Position numbers and translations under genes: made by a program. Shown in pieces: positions 41,465 through 49,140 of a stretch of DNA of 64,000 nt. The DNA comes from Massilia terrae (GTDB taxonomy: Bacteria > Pseudomonadota > Gammaproteobacteria > Burkholderiales > Burkholderiaceae_D). Position 1 is the first letter of the stretch. Each line of letters begins with the position of its first letter. The DNA lies in NCBI RefSeq assembly GCF_024753145.1, contig NZ_JANUGU010000006.1, positions 248,001-312,000 on the forward strand. Direction: 5' to 3'. The notes beneath the pieces are model-generated. The model had not been told where the DNA came from. It saw only the letters and a program-made list of their open reading frames with translations, and searched no databases.

Positions 41465-41493
41465 TTGCGCGGCATGGCCGTGCAGGCAATAAT
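41465..41493 (+). promoter_or_regulatory. Candidate ssb promoter
   Basis: A -35-like TTGCGC (41465-41470), 17 bp of spacer and -10 AATAAT (41488-41493; five of six consensus bases). Confidence 0.45.
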
Positions 41494-41511
41494 AGCGCGC
41501 TACATTAACCA

Positions 41512-41542
41512 CCCTGACGCTTAGTCAAGTGCAGAGTCAGGG
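41512..41542 (+). promoter_or_regulatory. Inverted repeat in the ssb leader
   Basis: CCCTGAC (41512-41518) and GTCAGGG (41536-41542) form perfect 7-bp arms 17 nt apart, just before the Shine-Dalgarno. It could be an operator or an mRNA hairpin; nothing shows which. Confidence 0.4.
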
Positions 41543-41563
41543 ATACAACCGAGGAGAAAAGCA

Positions 41564-42073
41564 ATGGCATCCGTCAACAAGGTCATCATCGTCGGCAACC
41601 TGGGCCGCGACCCGGAAATCCGCTACATGCCGAGCGGCGACGCAATCGCGAACATCGCGGTGGCGACTTCATACCGTTCCAAGGACCGCAACACCGGCGA
41701 GCAGAAAGAGCTGACCGAGTGGCACCGCATCTCCTTCTTCGGCCGCCTGGCCGAGATCGTCGGGCAGTACCTGAAGAAGGGCTCGTCGGTTTACGTCGAA
41801 GGCCGCCTGCAGACCCGCAAGTACACCGACAAGGACGGCATCGAGCGTTACGCCACCGACATCATCGCCGAGAACATGCAGATGCTGGGCGGGCGCCAGG
41901 GCATGGGCGGCGGCGACATGGGCATGGATGAAGGCGGCTACGATGCGCCGCCCCAGCGTTCGGCACCGCCGCAGCGCCAGGCTCCGGCCCCGCAGCAGCA
42001 GCGCCCGGCGCCGCAGCAACAGCAGCGCCCGGCTCCGAACTTCTCGGATATGGACGACGATATCCCGTTCTAA
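41564..42073 (+). CDS. ssb: Single-stranded DNA-binding protein
   Basis: This 169-residue SSB has an OB-fold (residues 1-110; [41 protein letters not shown]), a Gly/Gln/Pro-rich flexible linker ([12 protein letters not shown]) and the protein-interaction tip DMDDDIPF. It coats single-stranded DNA during replication, repair and recombination and recruits partners through the tip. It is divergent from uvrA and followed by a terminator. Confidence 0.98.
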   Translation: MASVNKVIIVGNLGRDPEIRYMPSGDAIANIAVATSYRSKDRNTGEQKELTEWHRISFFGRLAEIVGQYLKKGSSVYVEGRLQTRKYTDKDGIERYATDIIAENMQMLGGRQGMGGGDMGMDEGGYDAPPQRSAPPQRQAPAPQQQRPAPQQQQRPAPNFSDMDDDIPF

Positions 42074-42101
42074 TTCGTACCAAGCCAGTTTTTGATGATT
42101 C

Positions 42102-42136
42102 AGGCCCGCATTCGCCAGAGGATGCGGGCCTTTTCT
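42102..42136 (+). terminator. Rho-independent terminator after ssb
   Basis: AGGCCCGCAT (42102-42111) pairs with ATGCGGGCCT (42122-42131), followed by TTTCTTT. Confidence 0.88.
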
Positions 42137-42150
42137 TTACCAACGCCGGG

Positions 42151-43020
42151 CTAGTGTGCCGCAGGCGCCGCGCTGCTCCATGCTTCGGCCAAGGCACGCA
42201 TCACGACCTGCGCCGCGGCCTGACCTTCGTCGCGGGCGGAGCGCGGTGCGGCGGCGCGGCGCGCAAAGCCGTGCTCGTCGGTGGTCCAGGCGCCCGGCTC
42301 CGCGGCCGTCGCCTGCGCTCGCGGGATGTAGCCGAGTTCCGCAGGCGTGCCGGGGCGCACCGCCGGCGCCGCTCCATCGTTGCTCATCACGTCGGCCAGG
42401 ATTTCCCCGGTACGGCTGCCGATCACCGTCACGCGCGCCTCGGAACGGCCGCTCGCGGCAGCAGGCAGCAAGCGGACCTCGATGAAATACTGTGCGTAGT
42501 CGGCCAGCGCGCTTGCCTCCACCGACTGGAAATTCATGTCTTCCTCGCGCGCTCCCTGTTTGCTCTTGGCCAGCGCGGTCATGCGAATTGCTGTGTTGCG
42601 GTCGACCAGCACGGTGCCGCCGGCACGCAAGGCCTGGTGAAAGCCGGTTTCGAATTCCGCATTCTGCTCCGGCGCCAGCAAGGATACCGCGCGTTCGGAG
42701 CCATCCTGCCAGCGGATGGTGATGAGCTGTTCGAAGTTATTGCGCGGGGACGGGCCGCTACGCGCTTGCGTGGCCTGGATCTCGCGCGCCGAACTGATTC
42801 TGTCGCTGAGTTCACGGTGCCACATCATCAGGAACTTCGGTGCTCCCGCACGGCGGTAGGCAGCCTGGTAATCGGAGAGTGCGAGTTGCTGCGCCTTGCG
42901 GGCTTGCGCCATCGTGTCGGCCTGGCCTTGCAGCACCGGCGGCTGATTCGCGCGATAAGGTCCGTCCTGTGCCAGCGCCGGCGCCGCCAATACGAAAGAT
43001 AGCAACAGCGCCCGCTTCAT
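42151..43020 (-). CDS. Periplasmic hypothetical protein, last gene of the LpoB operon
   Basis: The 289-residue protein has a clear signal peptide (MKRALLLSFVLAAPALA) and no lipobox, so it is exported, probably to the periplasm. The mature part shows a helical segment (QARKAQQLALSDYQAAYRRA) and a mixed region including RWQDGSERAVSLLAP and GSRTGEILADVMSNDG; the latter resembles LpoB/CsgG-type beta strands but is too weak to assign. Its start overlaps the stop of the YcfL-like gene as ATGA, indicating coupling. A shared role with LpoB in peptidoglycan or envelope control is inferred from operon membership alone. Confidence 0.7.
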   Translation of the reverse strand: MKRALLLSFVLAAPALAQDGPYRANQPPVLQGQADTMAQARKAQQLALSDYQAAYRRAGAPKFLMMWHRELSDRISSAREIQATQARSGPSPRNNFEQLITIRWQDGSERAVSLLAPEQNAEFETGFHQALRAGGTVLVDRNTAIRMTALAKSKQGAREEDMNFQSVEASALADYAQYFIEVRLLPAAASGRSEARVTVIGSRTGEILADVMSNDGAAPAVRPGTPAELGYIPRAQATAAEPGAWTTDEHGFARRAAAPRSARDEGQAAAQVVMRALAEAWSSAAPAAH

Positions 43021-43388
43021 TGCTGCGCCTCGCGCAGTTCGATCCTCGCACTGCGGGCATCCGTGCCCAGCGACGAGAATTGCAGCATGGCCTGAGAATC
43101 GCGTTCGATGAAGACGTGCTGCCAGCCGGTCGGATTCTCCTGGCCGCGCGCCCCTTCAAAAATGGCGCGACCTTCGATCATCAGCTTCGCTTTCGAACGG
43201 TTGCGCACGGCCAGCGTGGCACGCAAGGTGCCGGTTCCGGTCGGGGACGTTTGCATCGGTTCGGCTTCGATCAGGCTTTGCAGGCGTACCGGATTAATCA
43301 TGGTTACGCCTGCGGGCATCGGAGCGGGCCCCGCACAAGCAGCCAGGCAGGCCAGGATCATCGTGGCGAGCAGGGATTTGATCTTCAT
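43017..43388 (-). CDS. YcfL-like (DUF1425) outer-membrane lipoprotein
   Basis: The 123-residue lipoprotein has the lipobox LAAC with Cys18 as the lipidated residue. The mature domain (LRATLAVRNRSKAKLMIEGR, FIERDSQAMLQFSS) resembles the DUF1425/YcfL beta-sandwich. In E. coli ycfL lies next to lpoB, and here it is two genes downstream of lpoB, which supports the assignment. Start ATG 43388 has an AGGAG Shine-Dalgarno; the longer frame to 43610 overlaps the preceding gene and is rejected. Confidence 0.72.
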   Translation of the reverse strand: MKIKSLLATMILACLAACAGPAPMPAGVTMINPVRLQSLIEAEPMQTSPTGTGTLRATLAVRNRSKAKLMIEGRAIFEGARGQENPTGWQHVFIERDSQAMLQFSSLGTDARSARIELREAQQ

Positions 43389-43413
43389 GAGGTCTCTCCT
43401 ATCTTCAATGTAT

Positions 43414-44775
43414 TCACTTGCCGTCGCGGGTCTGGCGCACCATGTCCAGCAACGCTTCGCCTTCGTTCGAAATGGTCGGCAGCGTGGGGCTGGCGCGCTG
43501 CACCGGTTTGGGGGCGGATGCCAGCGCCGGCAGGGCTTTCCAGGCCGGCCCGCCCGCCAGACTGACGGCGCCGCTTTGATGACGCGCGTAGGCGATACCG
43601 CACACCGCATTCCCGCCTGCTACCATCGCCTGGCCGTACAGCGGCTGGCCGTCGACGCCGAAAAAACCGGCGACCGGCGCGGCTCCCGCGACCCGGGTGG
43701 CTGTCGCCAGGTGGATCTCGGCCGGGAGACTGCTCCAGGCGCGCGTGTCGGCTGCCGTTTGGGTGGCGTCGGCAATCTTGCCCGATACCGCACTGACCAG
43801 GCCTGCGCCAACAGCCACCCCGAGCATGGTTTTGGTCGCTTGTTTTTTTCCCGCAGCCGCCGTGAGCGCCGCGCCTTGCACCGCTCCTTTGGCGAGGGCA
43901 GCAGACGTATCGGAGACGGCATCCGCGTCATGGCGGAAGCTGGCCTTGCCGGCGCGGATGGTTTCGACGACCGACCCGCCGCGGGTGGATGCCTGAAAAT
44001 ACACATCCTCCGCTTCCGTCGCCGCGATCTGTTGCGGCCCCAGCGCAAACGCAGCCTGATGCACGGGACTGTCCGCGCCCGGCTTGTAGGAAAGCAGCTC
44101 CCCGTAGGCGCCACTGGAAGACTTTTGCGGTGCGTTGCCAAATTCCGCGATCAGCAGCAGGTTCTGGCCTTTCTGCGGCGCCTTCAGTTGTGGCCGGATC
44201 GCTTGGGCGCGCGCGAATTCTTCTTGCGCATTGCTGGTCCGACCTTCGCACCAATACGTCCAGCCGACCAGATACGCCATGACGGCCATATCATCCTGGT
44301 ACTCCTCGGATGCCGACATGGTGTCCTGCAACTGCGCGAAGCGGAAGCCGGCCCTGGCATTGTCGAAGTCGCCCTTGGACAGGTCGATCAGGCCGAGGTA
44401 GTAGCCGACCATCGCCCGTTCGTAGGGATCGCCCTTGAAGTCCTTGGTGGCCTCCGGCACGAACTTGCTGCGCGCGGCCTGCGCGGCCGGGTTGTCGGCG
44501 TAGATGGTTTCGATCTGGCGCTGCGCTTCGGCCAGCAGCAGTTCGGCATGTTCCAGATAGCCTGCGGCCAGCGCGCGGCTGCCGGCCTCCATCGCGTTCA
44601 ACACCCGGTTGCGGAGGCCTTCCGCGGCATCCTTGCGCAGCCAGGGCGCGAGCAGCGCCGCCGCGTCGTCACCCGGAACGCCGGCCACCAGCGCCTGCAA
44701 GTATCCGGGCGCCGGCACAGGTTCAGCGCACACGACTCCCGCTATCAGCAGCGCCAAACAGCATCCCTGGCGCAC
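43414..44775 (-). CDS. COG3014-like envelope protein
   Basis: This protein of about 453 residues resembles the COG3014 group often encoded beside LpoB/YcfL. After a hydrophobic N-terminal segment (CCLALLIAGVV) come TPR-like helices (HAELLLAEAQRQIETIY, DNARAGFRFAQL, AQEEFARAQAI) and then a Gly/Ala-rich C-terminal half with ALTAAAGKKQATKTMLGVAV. I propose GTG 44775 as start, 20 nt after the lpoB stop, because the in-frame ATG at 44853 lies inside lpoB and would add a very basic 26-residue prefix. The start remains uncertain. It is probably part of the LpoB-dependent envelope system. Confidence 0.7.
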   Translation of the reverse strand: MRQGCCLALLIAGVVCAEPVPAPGYLQALVAGVPGDDAAALLAPWLRKDAAEGLRNRVLNAMEAGSRALAAGYLEHAELLLAEAQRQIETIYADNPAAQAARSKFVPEATKDFKGDPYERAMVGYYLGLIDLSKGDFDNARAGFRFAQLQDTMSASEEYQDDMAVMAYLVGWTYWCEGRTSNAQEEFARAQAIRPQLKAPQKGQNLLLIAEFGNAPQKSSSGAYGELLSYKPGADSPVHQAAFALGPQQIAATEAEDVYFQASTRGGSVVETIRAGKASFRHDADAVSDTSAALAKGAVQGAALTAAAGKKQATKTMLGVAVGAGLVSAVSGKIADATQTAADTRAWSSLPAEIHLATATRVAGAAPVAGFFGVDGQPLYGQAMVAGGNAVCGIAYARHQSGAVSLAGGPAWKALPALASAPKPVQRASPTLPTISNEGEALLDMVRQTRDGK

Positions 44776-44795
44776 TCCGCGCAGCACTGGCGGCC

Positions 44796-45422
44796 TTAAC
44801 GGTAGACGGCGTCGTCGAGTCCGCCTTTTTTCATTTCGTACTGGTTGGCCCACAGGCTGACACCGGTTTCCAGGTCAATCAGTTCGAACGACAGCTGCGT
44901 GTAGCGCTCGACCGTGCCGGTCGAGGTGCTGCGGGAATCGAGTGTGCTGATGTGGCCGATCAGGCGGTAGTCGGCGCCAGCCTGGGCCTTGGTCAAGCCG
45001 GTGGTGCCGGCGTCGGTGACGCCTTCGCGCTTCAATTCGCGCTCGGCGTTGACCATCGCTGCCGACTCGCGCGACAGGAAACTGAGCTTGCCTCGGGAAG
45101 CGCGCTGCAGGTTGATGCGCAGGCGGTCGACGATGAGGTTTTTATTCAGGCGCTGGGTGCTGTCGTTCTTCAGGTATTCGGCGTCGATAATGATGCGCGG
45201 CACGCGCGGCATCTTCATTACCTCGGGATCCGCGAGCAGGTCGCGCACCATGACGTCGGATACGGTGACGATGTCCTGGCTCTCGACACCCACGCCCGCC
45301 ACCTTGCCCACCGATGACACGTCCTGGTAGGTCACGGGGCGGCTGGGAGGCGGTTGAGGAGTCTCGCAAGCGCACAGGACGGCCGCGGCGAGCACGCCGA
45401 ATTTCTTCCAGGTGTAATTCAT
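44796..45422 (-). CDS. lpoB: Penicillin-binding protein activator LpoB-like lipoprotein
   Basis: The 208-residue lipoprotein has the lipobox LCAC (Cys19) and a Pro-rich spacer (TPQPPPSRPVTY). The C-terminal domain has the LpoB/PF13036 signature blocks RIIIDAEYLKNDSTQRLNKN, YRLIGHISTLDSRS and YTQLSFELIDLETGVSLWAN. In E. coli LpoB spans the periplasm from the outer membrane to activate PBP1b. Here it lies third in a six-gene minus-strand operon. An AAGGA Shine-Dalgarno precedes the ATG. The spacer is short compared with E. coli LpoB, so reach through the periplasm may differ. Confidence 0.85.
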   Translation of the reverse strand: MNYTWKKFGVLAAAVLCACETPQPPPSRPVTYQDVSSVGKVAGVGVESQDIVTVSDVMVRDLLADPEVMKMPRVPRIIIDAEYLKNDSTQRLNKNLIVDRLRINLQRASRGKLSFLSRESAAMVNAERELKREGVTDAGTTGLTKAQAGADYRLIGHISTLDSRSTSTGTVERYTQLSFELIDLETGVSLWANQYEMKKGGLDDAVYR

Positions 45423-45432
45423 GGGTTTTCCT

Positions 45433-46386
45433 TCATTTGAGTGAATTGCCGTCTTCCAGGCCTTCGCTGATGGCCTTGCCGAGCGCGCTGCCCAGCTTCT
45501 TGTCGCCGGTCACGAGCGAACCGACCGTTTGCAGCGCCAGGTCTTGCACATTGACGCCGCTCGATCCGCTGTCCATCAGGCCGGACACGATGTTCATCGC
45601 GATATCTCCGCCCAGGCCGCCACCGCCGCCGCCATTGCCGCCGACGCCGCCGCCGGCCAGGGCCATGCTGACGCGGCCGATGATAGCCAGCGCGGTGCGC
45701 CACTTTTTCTCGGCATCCTTCTCGGCAAAATCGGCCTTGGCCAGCTCCAGCTCCTGCAGGTATTGGCGCTGCAGGTGGGCCAGGTAGGACGGTGTCGCCT
45801 TGATGAAGCGAACCGGCGTGGCCGCCAGGATTTCGTCGCTGATGAACAGGCCGGTCTCCTTTTCATCCTCTTCCGTATCGATCTTGTCGCCGAAGAAGAT
45901 GTAAAAACCGGATGCTATGCCGCTGTGGATGCCGGAGCGCGCCGCCAGGTATTCGAAGCGGCCGCGGTACTCGATTCCGATGCCGGTGTAGTAGACGCCG
46001 CGCTTGATGACGGCGACGTTGTCGCGCATGAAGGCATGGCGGATGGTCTGGTATTCGCCGCTGAAGTAGGGGATGGCATCGCCCATCCCTCCCAGCGTGC
46101 GCGGCATGTCGCCCTCCGCCAGCAGGCCGTTGGCGCCGTAGACCTGGCGATAGGTCTTGCCCGGGGCCCGCGGCACGGTCAGCGTATAGGTTTCGCCCGG
46201 AATGGTCTGTCCATTGCGGAACACGCCCTTCATCGCGACGCTGAGAATCATGTCCCAGGCCGTGCCCTGGCCGTTGACGCAGTCGCCCTGCTTGCAGGTG
46301 AAGCGGTTGGGATCGTTGACATTGAGCGCCGCCGCGCTGGTGGCGACCAGCAGCAGCGGCAATGCCAGCAGTCGTGCGATTCTCAT
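45433..46386 (-). CDS. Periplasmic hypothetical protein of the LpoB operon (Gly-rich)
   Basis: The 317-residue protein has a signal peptide (MRIARLLALPLLLVATSAAA) and a mature N terminus with a CKQGDC pair of cysteines. A MORN-like stretch (TYRQVYGANGLLAEGDMP; YRGRFEYLAARSGIHSG) precedes a Gly tract (GGGVGGNGGGGGGLGG) and a C-terminal QTVGSLVTGDKKLGSALG region. The cysteine motif and GRFxYL strands recur loosely in the next gene upstream, suggesting related functions. The ATG at 46386 overlaps that gene's stop as ATGA. I do not recognise a family with known function. Confidence 0.7.
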   Translation of the reverse strand: MRIARLLALPLLLVATSAAALNVNDPNRFTCKQGDCVNGQGTAWDMILSVAMKGVFRNGQTIPGETYTLTVPRAPGKTYRQVYGANGLLAEGDMPRTLGGMGDAIPYFSGEYQTIRHAFMRDNVAVIKRGVYYTGIGIEYRGRFEYLAARSGIHSGIASGFYIFFGDKIDTEEDEKETGLFISDEILAATPVRFIKATPSYLAHLQRQYLQELELAKADFAEKDAEKKWRTALAIIGRVSMALAGGGVGGNGGGGGGLGGDIAMNIVSGLMDSGSSGVNVQDLALQTVGSLVTGDKKLGSALGKAISEGLEDGNSLK

Positions 46387-47414
46387 GGCGCCGGGCACGG
46401 CGTCATCTTCACTTGCTTGCCTTCCTGCCAGCAGATGGTGGTCTCGATCATGTCGCGGCCGTCGACCACCAGCTGGCGCTGCTCACCGATACCACCAGGC
46501 ATTGGCGGCTGCCCGAGTTTCTTGGCAAAGTCTTCCGCGTACATCACTTGCGGCCCCTGCAGCTTGTAGTTCTTCATATAGCTTTTGGTGGTCAGGTATT
46601 TGCCGGTGTAAGACTCCGTCATGATGACGTCGTCTGGCAGCTTGGTCTGCACCGTGACCTGAATTTCCTTGGTCGTGTTGATGCTCGGCGCCAGGAAGCC
46701 TTTGCTCATCGTCACGGAGTCAACCTCGCCCATCGTGACAGTAATGCCATCCGGCCTGTAATAACTGATCGATAACATGGGCGCCAGCTTTGGCGCCGTT
46801 TTGTTTGCCATCGATTCCATGGTCGGGTCGTCGTAATGCATCTCCGATTTCCCGTTCGTCAGCGAGTAGGTCACATGCTCCTTGCTGAGATCCATCTTGT
46901 TGTCGGTGGCGTAGTAATGCTGGCGCATCTTCAAGTCCGTCGTGGACTTCGACGATGCGTGCACGACTTTTTCGCCCATGGGAATGGTGAGATCGGTCTT
47001 ATTTTCGATGACGAACCCGCCAAGGACCTCGACCGGGCCTTCCACTTTGCCGTTGACACACTGGCCGCTGAACATCGCCTGGACGACATTGCTGTAGGTG
47101 GTGGAGCCTTTACCCGGAGGGGTAAATCCCATCTCGCGCATCGTCTTGCGGGACTCTTTTTCCATTTTCTTGGCGAACTCGGGATTGGCGGCCATGGTCC
47201 CGGCGAGCATGGTCTTTTCCTCGTCGCTGAGTTCGCACGGCCAGGCGGGCGCGGGATTGGGGACGTTGAACTTGGCTGGGTCGGCAAACTCGACGCGGTC
47301 TTTCTCGTAGCGGGCGAAATATTGCTTGAGGTCGGGATTGGACAGGTTGGGATAATCCCTGGCCAAAGCTGGGGCCGCAATGGCCAAGCTGAGCAGCAGC
47401 GTGTTTCGGAACAT
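46383..47414 (-). CDS. Periplasmic hypothetical protein, first gene of the LpoB operon
   Basis: The 343-residue exported protein has a signal peptide ending LARDYPN. It shares a cysteine context (SGQCVNGKVEGPVEVLGG) with the CKQGDCVNGQG of the next gene. The mature part is rich in Lys, Met and Thr and looks like an all-beta protein. A GAAGGG Shine-Dalgarno stands before ATG 47414. As the first gene of a tightly packed series (ATGA couplings at 46383 and 43017) it sets the transcription start for the LpoB operon. Function unknown. Confidence 0.7.
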   Translation of the reverse strand: MFRNTLLLSLAIAAPALARDYPNLSNPDLKQYFARYEKDRVEFADPAKFNVPNPAPAWPCELSDEEKTMLAGTMAANPEFAKKMEKESRKTMREMGFTPPGKGSTTYSNVVQAMFSGQCVNGKVEGPVEVLGGFVIENKTDLTIPMGEKVVHASSKSTTDLKMRQHYYATDNKMDLSKEHVTYSLTNGKSEMHYDDPTMESMANKTAPKLAPMLSISYYRPDGITVTMGEVDSVTMSKGFLAPSINTTKEIQVTVQTKLPDDVIMTESYTGKYLTTKSYMKNYKLQGPQVMYAEDFAKKLGQPPMPGGIGEQRQLVVDGRDMIETTICWQEGKQVKMTPCPAP

Positions 47415-47579
47415 GGCGACCCTTCTGTTGTCGTAATGAATTTGTTGCTCTACGGATGCATATGCGTCAATACTACCTTCAACATTTCAATAACGACAAA
47501 TTTTTGAGATTGCCAGTTGCAGAAGAACGACGAAAAAAGGTTGTGTGACACGGCATCCAATTGTTTTGTCGCCTCATAA

Positions 47580-47614
47580 AGCAAAAAGCCCCACCGGGTC
47601 AGGTGGGGCTTTTC
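47580..47614 (-). terminator. Rho-independent terminator after the amidohydrolase gene
   Basis: AAGCCCCACC pairs with GGTGGGGCTT around a 6-nt loop. On the minus strand it is followed by TTTGCTTT, so it ends the amidohydrolase transcript. Confidence 0.88.
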
Positions 47615-47629
47615 GTCGGGATGACGCGA

Positions 47630-49045
47630 TCAGGGCTTGGGTGCGGCCGCGTTCCAGGCGGCGACCTTGGCGCGGGTTTGCGCCAGCAGAGCGTCCAGCG
47701 CGGAACGGTCCTGCAGCTGGCCGCGCAGCACCACGGCGTGGATCTCGCGCAGTGCGCCGATATTTTCCAGCGGGTTGTGATCGACCAGCAGCAAGTCGGC
47801 GGCCTTGCCCTTTTCCACGGCGCCGTAGCGATCGAGCTTGCCGAACCAGGCCGGGCCCGAACGGGTCGCCGTAGACAGCGCCTGCGCCGGCGTCAGGCCA
47901 AGCTTGACGAACAGGGCCAGCTCATCGTGCAGGCCGACGCCGGGGTAGTTGAAAGAATTGAGGAAACCGGCATCGGTGCCGGCCATGATGGTCACGCCGG
48001 CCTGTTGCAGCATCGGCAGCACCGCCGCGACTTGCTCGAAATGGGCGTGGCGCGCCGCGATTTGCTCGGGCGTGGCCTTGGCCGCGCGTTCGATGCGCCA
48101 CTGGTAGGTCTGGCGCAGCCCCGGGCCGATGTAGGCCAGGTAGTCATCCTTGTCGTGCTGCTCATTGTCGAGGTTGGCGAGGATGCGGCTACCGTTCAGG
48201 GTCGGGGTCACGAACACGCCGCGTTGCGCCAGCTCGCGGTACGAGGCCATCGCCACTTCCGGGTCGAATCCTTTGTAGAGACGGGCGCTGGCTTCGGCAC
48301 GGGTGATGCGGCCGGCGCCAAAGTCGGCGGCGATCCGGTCGCCATCGCGCACGCCGGCATTGTAAGCATAGTCGAGGTGCTCGATCGAGCTGATGCCGGC
48401 CTCGACGGCCTGGTGCACCGTCAGCGCCATCGGGATGTGGCCCGAGGTGCGCATGTGGCGCGCCTTGGCTTGGGATACCGCGTACAGGAACAGTTGCGGC
48501 TCGAGCGTGCTGTCGGTGATCTTGACGAAATCGACCTTGTCGCGGTTCTGCAGGCGGTCCAGCGCGGCGTCGACGTCGGCGCGGCTGCCTACTTCAACGG
48601 TGCCTTTCCAGACCGGCTTGATGCCTTCGATCTTGGCGCCCGAGCTGAACAGCTGCGGCCCGAACAGGCGGCCCGCGGCGATGTCGGCGCGCCAGGACAG
48701 CACTTGCTCCGGCAGGTCGCCGGAAGCGTCGCGCACGGTAGTGATGCCATTGGCCACATACAGCGGCAGCAGCGCCTTGTTCTCTTCGATCAGTTCGGGA
48801 CCGCCGCCGAAGTGGACGTGCATGTCCCACAGGCCGGGCAGCAGGTAGCGGCCGCCGGCATCGGTGCCGCTGGCGACGATGTCCTGGCCGCGCACGGCGA
48901 CGGCCTGATTGTCGAGGATGCGGGCATGCGCAACGTCGATCACGCGCGCATGGCGGATCAGCAGGTCAGCCTGCGCGGGCTGGGCCGCTTGGGCCGTCGA
49001 AAACAGGAGTCCGAAGAGAAAGGCGAGCGGGCGAAGACTGGACAT
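47630..49045 (-). CDS. Exported amidohydrolase-family metal-dependent hydrolase
   Basis: The 471-residue protein has a signal peptide (MSSLRPLAFLFGLLFSTAQA) and an amidohydrolase (imidazolonepropionase-like) barrel. Metal ligands seen are HVH (His76 and His78 in LWDMHVHFGG), a candidate carboxylated Lys in DFVKITDS, His in TSGHIPM and SSIEHLDY, and the catalytic Asp in AGTDAGF. The family hydrolyses cyclic amides, dipeptides and related compounds; periplasmic members often act as prolidase- or dipeptidase-like enzymes. No neighbours suggest the substrate. The starts at 49060 and 49114 are possible but add little signal-peptide support. Confidence 0.87.
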   Translation of the reverse strand: MSSLRPLAFLFGLLFSTAQAAQPAQADLLIRHARVIDVAHARILDNQAVAVRGQDIVASGTDAGGRYLLPGLWDMHVHFGGGPELIEENKALLPLYVANGITTVRDASGDLPEQVLSWRADIAAGRLFGPQLFSSGAKIEGIKPVWKGTVEVGSRADVDAALDRLQNRDKVDFVKITDSTLEPQLFLYAVSQAKARHMRTSGHIPMALTVHQAVEAGISSIEHLDYAYNAGVRDGDRIAADFGAGRITRAEASARLYKGFDPEVAMASYRELAQRGVFVTPTLNGSRILANLDNEQHDKDDYLAYIGPGLRQTYQWRIERAAKATPEQIAARHAHFEQVAAVLPMLQQAGVTIMAGTDAGFLNSFNYPGVGLHDELALFVKLGLTPAQALSTATRSGPAWFGKLDRYGAVEKGKAADLLLVDHNPLENIGALREIHAVVLRGQLQDRSALDALLAQTRAKVAAWNAAAPKP

Positions 49046-49140
49046 GGAATGCCAATTCATGAAGCGGGTGAAGGGAGCCGTGCCGGCAGCGCGGACGGCC
49101 GGCGATTTTACCATTCGACATTTTTCGCTCGGGCGAGGGC

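Larger units (their letters stand above)
41205..41563. other. Divergent intergenic region uvrA/ssb
   Basis: The 359-nt gap holds no supported gene. It contains a candidate ssb promoter (41465-41493), an inverted repeat (41512-41542) and the ssb Shine-Dalgarno GAGGAG (41551-41556). Short reading frames inside it have no recognisable features. A LexA box was looked for and not found. Confidence 0.55.

Noticed and set aside
41205..41563. LexA box for uvrA
   Set aside because: No CTGT-N8-ACAG match was found by eye in the uvrA/ssb gap.
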